Shown here: positions 1 through 9,451 of the stretch, in pieces
Numbering within the stretch: the first letter of the stretch is position 1
How the letters are laid out: the number at the start of each line of letters is the position of its first letter
Origin: Sphingomonas prati
GTDB taxonomy: Bacteria; Pseudomonadota; Alphaproteobacteria; Sphingomonadales; Sphingomonadaceae
Length of the DNA: 64,000 nucleotides
Assembly: GCF_014643515.1 (NCBI RefSeq)
Contig: NZ_BMJP01000001.1
Span: forward strand, 558,001 to 622,000
Direction: 5' to 3'
The notes under the pieces: generated by a model
The model's database searches: none
Told to the model about the DNA's origin: nothing
What the model saw: only the letters and a program-made list of their open reading frames with translations
Translations under genes and position numbers: made by a program

Positions 1-255
1 ATGGATCTCCTGAAGACCGCCGGATGCGCGATCGAAGACGCACGCTGCGAGGCGATCCTGCTCCAGTCCGGCGACCCGTCCTTCCTGCCCACGCTTGCCC
101 GCGCCATGCTCCCCCGCATGATCGAACGCGGCGTCACGACCGCAGCGGAACTCGATCCGGACACGCTCGCCGATCGCATCGATCAGGAACGCCGGACCGT
201 CGGCGGCACGATCGTCTGGGACCTGGCGTTCCTCGTCGCGGCGCGCGTGGGCTAG
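1..255 (+). CDS. Probable C-terminal part of a SAM-dependent methyltransferase (cut by window edge)
   Basis: The reading frame begins at the first base of the window, so the true start may lie upstream and the 84 residues seen may only be the tail of a longer protein. The visible part has a run through SGDPSFLPTLARAM and ends with GTIVWDLAFLVAARVG. This resembles the C-terminal region of class I SAM methyltransferases of the type 11/12 kind, where a VWDxAFLV strand precedes the stop. The SAM-binding glycine motif would be outside the window, so the assignment is by resemblance only. It converges on the small minus-strand gene that ends at 267, leaving 11 bases between them. Confidence 0.5.
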   Translation: MDLLKTAGCAIEDARCEAILLQSGDPSFLPTLARAMLPRMIERGVTTAAELDPDTLADRIDQERRTVGGTIVWDLAFLVAARVG

Positions 256-266
256 TCCGCCGGCCC

Positions 267-1653
<1,387 letters not shown>

Positions 1654-1705
1654 CTACGACCAGTCCGATGCGATGGAAAGCGGTGGGGAACGATCGGCTG
1701 CTGCG

Positions 1706-1738
1706 CTCCCCGGCGGAGGCCGGGGCCTGGGTGAAACC
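1706..1738. repeat. Palindromic repeat family E, copy 1
   Basis: A GC-rich inverted repeat (CCCCGGC, 3-base centre, GGCCGGGG at 1708-1725) sits in the gap between queA and tgt. The same core followed by a CCTNGNNGAAAC-like tail recurs at 35696-35760 and 56321-56350. It may fold in the queA-tgt transcript. Confidence 0.6.
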
Positions 1739-1744
1739 GCTTCT

Positions 1745-2779
1745 CTACACCCGCGCCGGCAACAACAACGACGCATCGCCATAGGAATAGAACCGGTACC
1801 CCTCCGCCACCGCATGCGCGTAGGCCGCCTGCATCCGCTCCGTCCCCATTAGCGCGGACACCAGCATGAAGAGCGTCGACTTCGGCAGGTGGAAGTTGGT
1901 GAGCAACCCGTCGATGCCGCGAAACACATAGCCCGGCGTGATGAAGATCGCGGTGTCGCCCTCGAACGGCCGCACCACGCCATCCGCGCCGGTCGCGCTT
2001 TCGATCAGGCGCAGGCTCGTCGTGCCCACCGCGATCACCCGGCCACCCGCGGCGCGCACCGCGTTCAACCGGTTCGCGGTCGCGGCATCGATCCGGCCCC
2101 ATTCGGCGTGCATGACATGGTCGTCGGTGTCGTCCGCCTTCATCGGCAGGAAAGTGCCCGCCCCGACATGCAGCGTCAGCCGCGCTTGATCGATACCACG
2201 TGCCGCCAGCGACGCCATCAGCTCCGGCGTGAAATGCAGCGCCGCGGTCGGGGCGGCCACCGCGCCGTCGGTCGTCGCAAACATCGTCTGATAATCCGAC
2301 CGGTCCTGCGCATCGGCGGCGCGGCGTGCGGCGATATAGGGCGGCAGCGGCATCCGGCCGGCGCGTTCCAGCAGCAGCTCGACCGGATCGTCACCCTCGA
2401 ACGTCAGCAGGATCGATCCATCGTCGGTTTTCTCGCCCGCGGTCGCGAAGACATCCGCCCCGAAATCGATCCGATCACCGGTCCGCACCCGCTTGGCGTT
2501 GCGGACGAACGCATGCCAGCTGCGCAGCCCCTCGCGCTTGTGCAATGTCGCGCCGATCCGCGCATCGCCGCGCTGCCCCTCCAGCTGTGCGGGCAGCACG
2601 CGCGTGTCGTTGAACACCAGCAGGTCGCCCGGCTGCAGGCAGTCCGGAAGCTCCGACACGATCCGGTCGGCCAGCCCCTCCGGCCTCACTACCAGCAACC
2701 GCGCCGCATCGCGCGGCACCGCCGGACGCAACGCGATCCGTTCCTGCGGTAAGGGGAAATCGAACTGATCGGTACGCAT
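1745..2779 (-). CDS. queA: S-adenosylmethionine:tRNA ribosyltransferase-isomerase
   Basis: QueA transfers and isomerises the ribosyl moiety of SAM onto preQ1-modified tRNA, giving epoxyqueuosine. The 344-residue protein matches the family length. It carries family-typical stretches: [15 protein letters not shown] near the N-terminus, [15 protein letters not shown] near residue 55, [10 protein letters not shown] and [12 protein letters not shown] in the middle, and [13 protein letters not shown] near the C-terminus. The ATG at 2779 has the conserved N-terminal DFDLP-like segment a few residues in. It is followed by tgt after 100 bp that contain a small palindromic repeat. Confidence 0.97.
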   Translation of the reverse strand: MRTDQFDFPLPQERIALRPAVPRDAARLLVVRPEGLADRIVSELPDCLQPGDLLVFNDTRVLPAQLEGQRGDARIGATLHKREGLRSWHAFVRNAKRVRTGDRIDFGADVFATAGEKTDDGSILLTFEGDDPVELLLERAGRMPLPPYIAARRAADAQDRSDYQTMFATTDGAVAAPTAALHFTPELMASLAARGIDQARLTLHVGAGTFLPMKADDTDDHVMHAEWGRIDAATANRLNAVRAAGGRVIAVGTTSLRLIESATGADGVVRPFEGDTAIFITPGYVFRGIDGLLTNFHLPKSTLFMLVSALMGTERMQAAYAHAVAEGYRFYSYGDASLLLPARV

Positions 2780-2811
2780 ACTGGCGCTCTAGCGGTCGTT
2801 CGGGAGAGACG

Positions 2812-2833
2812 AAAGCCCCATCCGCGGGGCTGC
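2812..2833 (-). terminator. Hairpin terminator candidate after the DUF1178 gene
   Basis: On the minus strand AGCCCC, a 6-base loop and GGGGCT form a 6-bp stem (2814-2831) followed by TTTCGTCT. It lies between the stop of the DUF1178 gene (2854) and the start of queA (2779). It may separate or attenuate the two halves of the minus-strand block. The T tract is short, so it is a moderate candidate. Confidence 0.5.
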
Positions 2834-2853
2834 CAGCACCCCGCGACGCGCGA

Positions 2854-3282
2854 TCAGTTGTCCGTTCCCGGTCGCCGAATCGGCAGCGGCAGCGGCATGA
2901 CCGGAATGCCGTCCTCGGCCAGCGACTTCACCTCGGTCGGCGTCGCCCGCCCATGGATCACGCGGTCCGGGCTGTCGCCGTCATGGATCGCCCGCGCGAC
3001 GCTCGCGAACCGGTCGCCGACATCGTCGGACTGCTTCAGCACCGCCGCCTGCGCACGCGCCAGATCGGCCAGCATCGCCTTCGCCACCTCCGGCCGGAAC
3101 GTCGGTGTCGTGTCGGTCCCCGACAGGCGCGGTGCCATCGGCGCCTTGTCCACCGCCTCCGATCCGCAGATCGGGCAGGACAAAAGCCCCCGCGCGCGCT
3201 GGTCGTCATAGTCGGCGGCTGACCCGAACCACCCCTCGAACACATGACCGCCCGCCCGGCAGGCGAGATCATAGACGATCAT
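2854..3282 (-). CDS. DUF1178 family protein
   Basis: This 142-residue protein begins MIVYDLACRAGGHVFEGWF and has a CPICG pair near residue 36. That is the conserved N-terminal zinc-ribbon-like pattern of DUF1178, a small family found mainly in alphaproteobacteria and of unknown function. Its ATG overlaps the stop of the preceding amidohydrolase gene by 4 bp (ATGA at 3279-3282), so it is probably translated by coupling in the order glutaredoxin, amidohydrolase, DUF1178. That order is common in the group. Confidence 0.85.
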   Translation of the reverse strand: MIVYDLACRAGGHVFEGWFGSAADYDDQRARGLLSCPICGSEAVDKAPMAPRLSGTDTTPTFRPEVAKAMLADLARAQAAVLKQSDDVGDRFASVARAIHDGDSPDRVIHGRATPTEVKSLAEDGIPVMPLPLPIRRPGTDN

Positions 3283-4106
3283 GGCATGACCCGCGCCGGC
3301 GCGATCGTCCGGCGGTGCGCGAGCGTCGGCATCCGGCCCCGCACGTCCGCGGTCACGCCCGCATCAATTTCGGCAAACCCCACCCCGATGTCGTCGCCCA
3401 TGTCGAGCAGCACATCGCCCCACGGACCCACCACCAGCGACCGGCCATAGGTTTCGCGTCCGTCCTCATGCACGCCCGCCTGCGCCGCCGCGACGACGTG
3501 GCACCCCGTCTCCACCGCCCGCGCGCGCAGCAGGAGGTGCCAGTGCGCCTCGCCCGTCGGCACGGTGAACGCCGCCGGCACCGACAGGATCGTTGCCCCG
3601 GCGGCGCTCAGCGCCTGATACAGCGCCGGAAAACGCACATCGTAGCAAATGCTCAGCCCCAGCCGCCCGGCCGGCGCATCGGCGACCACCGCTTCCTGGC
3701 CGCCCACATAGCTTGCGGACTCACGCCACGACTGCCCGTTCGGCAGGTCCGCATCAAACAGATGGATCTTGTCGTACCGCGCCCGGATCGCACCCGTTTC
3801 GTCGATCAGCAGCGAGCGGTTCGCCATCGCGCCACCCTCGACCAGCACGCCGATCGACCCGAGCTGCACCCAGATCCCGCACCGCGCCGCCGCGTCGCGC
3901 ACCGCCTGCAGCACGGGGTCCTCCCCCTCGCTGCGGCGATGCGCGGCGGCGCGTGTCCGGTCGCGGTCCAGCAGGTTGCCGTTCTCCGGCGTGAACAGCA
4001 TCGCCGCCCCGCCGTCGCGCGCGGCCTCGACCGCGGCCACCAGCGCCGCGGCGTTGGCGGCCGGGTCGATCCCCGTCTGGCTCTGATAGACCGCGATCCG
4101 CGTCAT
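3279..4106 (-). CDS. Carbon-nitrogen hydrolase (Nit/omega-amidase type)
   Basis: This cytosolic amidohydrolase of the nitrilase superfamily has 275 residues. The catalytic triad is visible: Glu41 in FTPENGN, Lys113 in YDKIHLFD and Cys154 in SICYDVRFP. The overall pattern fits the Nit1 branch, whose members repair deaminated glutathione or hydrolyse omega-amides. That substrate is inferred from the family. Its position directly after glutaredoxin is at least consistent with a thiol-related role. Start and stop overlap its neighbours by 4 bp on both sides (ATGA at 4103-4106 and 3279-3282). Confidence 0.9.
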   Translation of the reverse strand: MTRIAVYQSQTGIDPAANAAALVAAVEAARDGGAAMLFTPENGNLLDRDRTRAAAHRRSEGEDPVLQAVRDAAARCGIWVQLGSIGVLVEGGAMANRSLLIDETGAIRARYDKIHLFDADLPNGQSWRESASYVGGQEAVVADAPAGRLGLSICYDVRFPALYQALSAAGATILSVPAAFTVPTGEAHWHLLLRARAVETGCHVVAAAQAGVHEDGRETYGRSLVVGPWGDVLLDMGDDIGVGFAEIDAGVTADVRGRMPTLAHRRTIAPARVMP

Positions 4107-4360
4107 GCGGCCAGCAGCGCCTCCAGCTTGCCACCACGCTCGAGCGCGGCCAGATCGTCCGACCCGCCGACATGCTTCCCGTCGATGAAGATCTGCGGCA
4201 CGGTCGACTTGCCGCCGGCGCGCTGGATCATCGTGTCGCGCTCCGCCGGTTCGCGCAGCACGTCGGTCTCGTGATACTCGACGCCCTTGCCGTCGAGCAG
4301 CTTCTTGGCGCGCTGGCAGTAGGGGCAGGTCGCTTTCGTGTAGATTTCGACTTTCGCCAT
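4103..4360 (-). CDS. grxC: Glutaredoxin 3
   Basis: This is an 85-residue dithiol glutaredoxin with the CPYC active site at residues 12-15, the cis-proline segment STVPQIFIDG at 52-61 and the glutathione-contacting GGSDDL at 65-70. It reduces disulfides and glutathionylated proteins in the cytoplasm using glutathione. Length and motifs are typical of GrxC. The ATG at 4360 lies 59 bp after the end of the interrupted comF frame, and its stop overlaps the start of the amidohydrolase gene. Confidence 0.96.
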   Translation of the reverse strand: MAKVEIYTKATCPYCQRAKKLLDGKGVEYHETDVLREPAERDTMIQRAGGKSTVPQIFIDGKHVGGSDDLAALERGGKLEALLAA

Positions 4361-4419
4361 GGGGTCGCTTCCTTCGTGGTTGGTGATGCGGCGCGCGGTG
4401 TCGCGGGCCGTCCGGATTG

Positions 4420-5166
4420 TCAACGCACGGGATCGCCATCGCGCACCACGACGCGCGCCCAGCACACCAGCCGCACCTCCGCCGCCCCCGCCCGGCGCAG
4501 CACGCGCGCACAGGCCTCCGCCGTCGCCCCGGTCGTGAAGATATCGTCGACCAGCACCACGCGCCGCCCGCGGACCTAGCTCTCGTCCCGCATCCGGAAT
4601 GCACCCTGCACCGTCGCCGCGCGCTGCCGCGGGTTCATGTCGCGCAGCGGCGGCGTCCGCCTGTGCCGTTCGATCGCATCCAGCGCGATCGCGACGCCGC
4701 CGCGTCTTGCCAGCGTCCCCGCGATCAGTGCCGACTGGTTGAACCCGCGCGTCCAGATCCGCCAGCGGTGGAGCGGCACGGGCACCAGCACGACATCGTC
4801 GCCCACCGGCACCAGCCGCTGCATCAGCCGCGCCATCGTGCGCGCCACCCCCGGCCGCCGCCCATATTTCAGCTTCAGCGCCAGCGCCCGCGCGATCGGA
4901 CCGTAGGCGACCGCCGCCGACGCATGATCGAACGCCGGCGGCCGCGCGAGACACGGCGCGCAACTCGTCACCCCGAGTGTCTCGTCTGGCAAAGGCCGCC
5001 CACAACGCTGGCACGCCGGCCCTCCGAGAAAATCGAGCCCCGCCCAGCAGTCGAGACAGAAGCGGTGATCCCCCGCCACCACCACGCCGCACCCCGGACA
5101 CCGCGGTGGCAGCGCGAACGAGACGCAGGCGCCGCCGAACCGGGCGAGATGGGTCAGGACGGCCAT
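4420..5166 (-). pseudogene. comF: comF family phosphoribosyltransferase interrupted by an in-frame TAG
   Basis: The frame starting at 5166 encodes a ComF protein with a zinc-ribbon region (CPGCG, CLDCW, CQRCGRP) and a phosphoribosyltransferase fold up to GAFRMRDES. It then meets TAG at 4576-4578. The same frame continues without further stops to TGA at 4420-4422. The continuation contains the PRPP-binding loop [15 protein letters not shown] and the usual ComF C-terminus. No frameshift is needed, and one base change would restore about 248 residues. The short product (4576-5166) lacks the PRPP loop and should not work as a phosphoribosyltransferase. ComF is needed for DNA uptake in naturally competent bacteria. 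Readthrough, a real nonsense mutation and a sequencing error are all possible. Confidence 0.85.
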
Positions 5167-5207
5167 CCCCGCTTGTCGGGCGCGACCGCGGCGGGCACAA
5201 GCCCCGC

Positions 5208-6071
5208 ATGGCCGACCCAACCGCACGCGACGACGCGCCCCCCGAAATCTTCGACCGCACCCGCCGCCGCCACCGGCGCGACCGGGCGGCGGCGCGGTTC
5301 GACGACCACGCCTTCCTGATCGACGCGATCGGCGACGAGATTCTCGACCGGCTCGACGACACCACGCGCACCTTCACCAACGCGCTCGACCTCGGCTGCC
5401 ACGACGGCCGGCTCGGCGCGCGGCTGGCGGCACGCGGCATGACCGTCACCTCCGCCGATGCCGGGCACCGCTTCGCCACCATGGCGGGCGGCGTGCAGTG
5501 CGACGAGGACCGGCTGCCGTTCGCCGACCACAGCTTCGACCTCGTCGTGTCGGCTGGCGTGCTCGACCAGGTCAACGACATCCCCGGCGCGCTGGCGCTG
5601 GTCCGCCGCGTGCTGCGCCCCGACGGGCTGTTCCTGGCCGGCTTCGTCGGCGCGGGCAGCCTGACCGTGCTGCGCGACGCGCTACTCGCCGCCGACATCG
5701 CCGCCGACCGCGGCGTGGCGGCCCGCATCCATCCGCAGATCGACGTCCGCGCGGCCGGCGACCTCCTCCACCGGATCGGCTTCCGTTTGCCCGTGGCCGA
5801 CAGCGTCCGGCTCGGCGTCCGCTACGGCGACCCCGTGAAGCTGATCCACGACCTGCGCGGCATGGCCGCGACCAATCTGCTGGCGGACGGCGGCCACTCT
5901 CCGATCACCCGCACCGGCCTCGCCGCCATGCGCACGCGGTTCGCGGCCGGCGCCGACCCGGACGGGCGGCGGGCGGAGACGTTCGAACTGCTGTTCATGA
6001 GCGGCTGGGCCCCGGAACCGGGCGTGCCGCTGCCGCCTCCACCGGCGTTCCGCGGGGCGCGGCTGGGCTGA
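5208..6071 (+). CDS. SAM methyltransferase-fold protein, NDUFAF5/BioC-like
   Basis: This 287-residue protein has a class I SAM-binding motif, NALDLGCHDGRLGARLA, near residue 65. It begins PPEIFDRTRRRHRRDRAAARF, closely like the mitochondrial complex I assembly factor NDUFAF5 and its alphaproteobacterial relatives. NDUFAF5 hydroxylates an arginine of the NDUFS7 subunit. BioC, of the same fold, methylates malonyl-ACP. The NDUFAF5-like N-terminus favours the first role, but this is inference. It is divergent from comF, with 41 bp between the two starts, and a tract of palindromic repeats follows it. Confidence 0.85.
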   Translation: MADPTARDDAPPEIFDRTRRRHRRDRAAARFDDHAFLIDAIGDEILDRLDDTTRTFTNALDLGCHDGRLGARLAARGMTVTSADAGHRFATMAGGVQCDEDRLPFADHSFDLVVSAGVLDQVNDIPGALALVRRVLRPDGLFLAGFVGAGSLTVLRDALLAADIAADRGVAARIHPQIDVRAAGDLLHRIGFRLPVADSVRLGVRYGDPVKLIHDLRGMAATNLLADGGHSPITRTGLAAMRTRFAAGADPDGRRAETFELLFMSGWAPEPGVPLPPPPAFRGARLG

Positions 6072-6127
6072 GTTGGTGTGGGCTGCGCTTGGCTACTCAA
6101 ACCCAAGACAAGCAGACCAGCCCAAAT

Positions 6128-6241
6128 CCCGTCCATGCCGAGCGAAGTCGAGGCACCCTCTCCCCCGAGCGTAGCCGAGGGGCGCTGTTGGCTTCTCGTC
6201 TACGCTCGAAGGGCCCCTCGACTGCGCTCGGGATGGACGGG
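6128..6241. repeat. Palindromic repeat family B, copy 1 (long composite hairpin)
   Basis: Two outer arms of about 26 bases, built on the core GAGCGAAGTCGAGG and its complement CCTCGACTGCGCTC, enclose a further inverted unit (CCGAGCGTAGCCGAGG). The whole 114 bases can fold as a nested hairpin. The same core recurs at 6268, 18799, 33239 and 62595, always between genes. Confidence 0.7.
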
Positions 6242-6267
6242 GTTTTGGGATTTTCAAACCCCCCACT

Positions 6268-6410
6268 CCCCGTTCGTCCTGAGTAGGGACTGAGCGAAGT
6301 CGAAGGCCCGTATCGAAGGATCAGTCCCCGCCCTCGAACACGATGCTTCGATACGAGCCCTCGATACGCGCCAAGGGGCGCTACTCGGTCTCTACTCAGC
6401 ACGAACGGGG
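6268..6410. repeat. Palindromic repeat family B, variant copy 2
   Basis: A 143-base inverted arrangement has outer arms CCCCGTTCGTCCTGAGTAG and its diverged complement near 6392-6410. An inner pair, CGTATCGAAG and CTTCGATACG, also occurs. The core GAGCGAAGTCGA is shared with the family B copies. Nothing coding is seen between 6072 and 6500. Confidence 0.6.
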
Positions 6411-6440
6411 CGGCGCGGTATGCAGCAGCGACAGCCCCCA

Positions 6441-6480
6441 AAACAAAAAAAGGGGCGCAGCCTCCCGGCCACGCCCCCTT
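6441..6480 (-). terminator. Rho-independent terminator of the RhlE-type helicase gene
   Basis: On the minus strand an 11-bp GC-rich stem (GGGGCGTGGCC with GGCTGCGCCCC, two G-T pairs) closed by a GGGA loop is followed by TTTTTTTGTTTT. It starts about 20 bases past the helicase stop at 6501. It is the strongest intrinsic terminator in the window. Confidence 0.88.
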
Positions 6481-6500
6481 CTCACGCAATCAGCAAAGGC

Positions 6501-7823
6501 TTACCGCCCGCCAACCTTGCGAACGGCACCCTTGTGCGCCCCGACCGAACCGCTGCGGCGGGGTGCGAAGCGGCGCTTCTCGCCCGACGGCGCGCCCGGA
6601 CCATCGTGACGCCGCGGCGCCCCACGGTCGCTGCGACGCTCATCGCCGGGCGCGGACGGTGCCGGCTTCGGCAGCTTCGCCTTCTCCGCCAGGAAATTGT
6701 CCGGCAGCGGCAGCATTTCCATCTTGATGCGGGTCAGCTTCTCGATCGAGCGCAGATACGCCTTCTCGTCGTCCGCCACGAACGCGATCGCAATGCCGCT
6801 CGCCCCGGCGCGCGCGGTGCGGCCGATGCGGTGGACATACTGCTCGGACACGTTGGGCAGTTCGAAGTTGAACACGTGGCTCACGCCGCCGACGTCGATC
6901 CCGCGCGCGGCGATGTCGGTCGCGACCAGGATCTTGATCTCGCCCGACCGGAACTGGCCGAGGGCACGTTCACGCTGCGGCTGGCTCTTGTTGCCGTGGA
7001 TCGCCTCGGCACCGATGCCCGATGCTTTGAGGTGCTTCACGACCTTGTCGGCGCCGTGCTTGGTGCGGCTGAACACCAGCGCGCGATCGATCGGCTCGCT
7101 GCGGATCTTCATGATCAGCAGCGCGGCCTTCTCGGTCTGGTTGCACAGGATCGCGAACTGCTCGACGCGCTCGGCGGTGGTCGCCTGCGGGGCGACGGCC
7201 ACCTTGATCGGGTCGGTCAGGAACCGGTCGCCCAGCTCCGCGATCGCCTTCGGCATCGTGGCGGAGAAGAACAGCGACTGGCGCTTGGCCGGCAGCAGCT
7301 GGTCGATCCGCTTCAGCGCGTGGATGAAGCCCAGGTCGAGCATCTGGTCGGCTTCGTCGAGCACGAAAATCTCGACATTCTTGAGGCTCAGCGCGCGCTG
7401 GTCGATCAGGTCGAGCAGACGGCCCGGGGTGGCGACGAGGATGTCGACGCCCGAACCCATCTGGCGGATCTGCTTGCCGATCGGTACGCCGCCGAACACG
7501 GTCGCGACCGACAGACGCATGAACTTGCCATATTCGACGAAGCTTTCGGCGATCTGGCTGGCCAGTTCGCGCGTGGGCGCAAGCACCAGCATGCGGCAGC
7601 CACCCGGCGGACGCGGGCGGGGCGACGCGGCAAGGCGGTGGAGCGACGGCAGCGCGAACGCCGCGGTCTTGCCGGTGCCGGTCTGCGCGATGCCGCACAG
7701 GTCGCGCCCGTCGAGTAGCGGCGGAATCGCCTGCGCCTGGATCGGGGTCGGCACCTCATAGCCTTTGGCGGCGAGCGCCTTCTGCAACGGCTCGGCGAGG
7801 TAGAGGTCGGAAAATTTTGTCAT
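6501..7823 (-). CDS. rhlE: DEAD-box RNA helicase, RhlE type
   Basis: This 440-residue ATP-dependent RNA helicase carries the full motif set: AQTGTGKT (motif I), PTRELASQ (Ia), VLDEADQML (II), FFSATMP (III), VATDIAARGIDV (V) and HRIGRTARAG (VI). A basic, Arg/Pro/Gly-rich tail of about 60 residues follows the core, as in RhlE proteins that unwind rRNA or mRNA at low temperature. The subfamily name is inferred from the short tail and motif spelling. The gene has its own strong terminator at 6441-6480. It lies divergent from a peptidase gene, with about 300 bp of non-coding sequence upstream. Confidence 0.93.
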   Translation of the reverse strand: MTKFSDLYLAEPLQKALAAKGYEVPTPIQAQAIPPLLDGRDLCGIAQTGTGKTAAFALPSLHRLAASPRPRPPGGCRMLVLAPTRELASQIAESFVEYGKFMRLSVATVFGGVPIGKQIRQMGSGVDILVATPGRLLDLIDQRALSLKNVEIFVLDEADQMLDLGFIHALKRIDQLLPAKRQSLFFSATMPKAIAELGDRFLTDPIKVAVAPQATTAERVEQFAILCNQTEKAALLIMKIRSEPIDRALVFSRTKHGADKVVKHLKASGIGAEAIHGNKSQPQRERALGQFRSGEIKILVATDIAARGIDVGGVSHVFNFELPNVSEQYVHRIGRTARAGASGIAIAFVADDEKAYLRSIEKLTRIKMEMLPLPDNFLAEKAKLPKPAPSAPGDERRSDRGAPRRHDGPGAPSGEKRRFAPRRSGSVGAHKGAVRKVGGR

Positions 7824-8124
7824 GATCGGCTTTCGCGGCGCGACGGACGCCAGCGATCACGCCGACGACACGAAGCGGGTTCGTGTGACGACCCGCGTGA
7901 ATGGGGAAGCCCTGTGGGGTCGCGTCCGAAGGGGAAGGCCGGTCTGTCGCTTAGAACGCCAGAATTCACGCTGCCATGCCCTAACGGCCGGATAACCGGA
8001 CGTCGACGCTGCACGCCCTATGCCAGCGGTGTCAGTTTTATACAAGCGGTTTTGTGCACTGCGGGGTGACGTCCGCGAACCGACGCGATACCAACCGGTA
8101 TCCAGTCGAAAGGCCCACCCGAAC
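7824..8124. other. 301-bp non-coding divergent region between helicase and peptidase genes
   Basis: No gene is seen here. It must hold promoters for both divergent genes. Clear elements are few: an inverted repeat at 8087-8102 and GC-rich potential folds near 7880-7960 on the helicase side. Its length would allow a long 5' leader for the helicase, as is common for cold-shock RNA helicases, but no known riboregulator was recognised. Confidence 0.6.
8087..8102. promoter_or_regulatory. Operator-like inverted repeat upstream of the M20 peptidase gene
   Basis: A perfect GATACC-AACC-GGTATC palindrome ends 22 bases before the ATG at 8125. The short spacing resembles LacI- or TetR-type operators. 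No regulator gene is adjacent, so the role is speculative. Confidence 0.3.
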
Positions 8125-9420
8125 ATGAAGCGCATCGCCGCCCTGCTCCTTGCCGCCAGTGCTCTGCCCGCCTTTGCCGCGCCCACGCCCGCCGAACGCG
8201 CTGCCGTCGCCGCCGTCGATGCCGGCATGCCCGCCAACCTGGCGCTGCTCGAACGGCTGGTGAACCAGAATAGCGGCACGATGAACCTGGTCGGCGTCGA
8301 ACGGGTCGGCACGATGATGCGCGCCGAACTCGAGCCGCTCGGGTTCAAGGCCGTCTGGACACCCCTGCCGCAGACCAAGCGCGCCGGCCACCTCGTCGCC
8401 ACCCGCGCCGGCAAACCCGGCAGCAAGCGCCTGCTGCTGATCGGCCATCTCGACACGGTGTTCGAGGCGGACAGCCCGTTCCAGCGCTACCGCCGCAACG
8501 GCGACAAGGCGGAAGGCCCCGGCGTCGGCGACGACAAGGGTGGCATGGTCGTGATGCTGGCGGCGCTGAAGGCAATGAAGGCCGCCGGCACGCTCGACGA
8601 CGCGACGTTCGAAATCGTGCTGACCGGCGACGAGGAACGCACCGGCGATCCGGTCTCGATCGCCCGCGCCGGCCTGATCGCGGCCGGCAAGCGCGCCGAC
8701 GCCGCACTCGATTTCGAAGGGCTGGTCCGCCAGGACGGGCGCGACATGGGCTCCGTCGCGCGGCGTTCGTCGAACAGCTGGCAACTGACCACCACCGGCA
8801 CGACCGGGCACAGCAGCCTGATCTTCGACGCCGCACACGGCGACGGCGCGATCAACGAACTGGCCCGCATCCTCGCGGCGTTCCGCAAGGAGCTGCCCGA
8901 ACCCAACCTCACCTTCAACACCGGCCTCGTCGTCGGCGGCGCCACGGCGTCGTTCGATACCGACGCGGTACGCGGACAGGCGACCGGCAAGCCCAACATC
9001 ATCCCCGCCACCGCCATCGCCCGCGGCGATTTCCGGACCTTGTCGGAGGAGCAGACCGCCCGCGTCCGCGCGAAGATGGAGGCGATCGTCGCCGCCCACG
9101 CGCCCGGCACGTCGGCGAGGATCCTGTTCGACGAAGGCTACCCGTCGATGGCGCCGACCGCGGGCAACCGCGCGCTGCTCGCGGCGCTCAACGGCGTGAA
9201 CCGCGATCTCGGCCTGCCGCAGATGCCCGAACTCGACCCGCTGAAGCGCGGCGCGGGCGACATCGCGTTCGTCGCGCGTGACGTGGACGGGCTCGCCGGG
9301 CTCGGCCCCTACTCCACCGGCGATCACGCGCCGGGCGAGACGGTCGATATTCCGAGCATCGCGGTCCAGGCTAAACGCGCCGCGCTGCTGATGGCTCGGC
9401 TTGGGCAGGGCAAGCCTTGA
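8125..9420 (+). CDS. Secreted M20 family metallopeptidase (carboxypeptidase G2-like)
   Basis: This 431-residue zinc peptidase has an N-terminal signal peptide, MKRIAALLLAASALPAFA, with AFA preceding the predicted cleavage. Zinc-binding and catalytic segments are HLDTVFE, GVGDDKGG (bridging aspartate) and TGDEERTGDP (catalytic Glu pair). A C-terminal GDHAPGETVDI carries the last zinc ligand. The pattern fits the glutamate carboxypeptidase (G2) branch, acting in the periplasm on C-terminal glutamates or short peptides; the substrate is inferred. The start is set at 8125 because the signal peptide begins there. A 16-bp palindrome lies just upstream. Confidence 0.92.
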   Translation: MKRIAALLLAASALPAFAAPTPAERAAVAAVDAGMPANLALLERLVNQNSGTMNLVGVERVGTMMRAELEPLGFKAVWTPLPQTKRAGHLVATRAGKPGSKRLLLIGHLDTVFEADSPFQRYRRNGDKAEGPGVGDDKGGMVVMLAALKAMKAAGTLDDATFEIVLTGDEERTGDPVSIARAGLIAAGKRADAALDFEGLVRQDGRDMGSVARRSSNSWQLTTTGTTGHSSLIFDAAHGDGAINELARILAAFRKELPEPNLTFNTGLVVGGATASFDTDAVRGQATGKPNIIPATAIARGDFRTLSEEQTARVRAKMEAIVAAHAPGTSARILFDEGYPSMAPTAGNRALLAALNGVNRDLGLPQMPELDPLKRGAGDIAFVARDVDGLAGLGPYSTGDHAPGETVDIPSIAVQAKRAALLMARLGQGKP

Positions 9421-9451
9421 TTGACTTGATCCCACACCGCCATCGGACCAC

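Noticed and set aside
4576-4578. The comF TAG as pyrrolysine or another recoded amino acid
   Set aside because: No pyl genes or recoding context are seen, and the pattern is that of a simple nonsense mutation or sequence error.
6072-6410. An insertion sequence behind the methyltransferase gene
   Set aside because: No transposase frame exists in the gap; only palindromic repeats and a terminator are seen.
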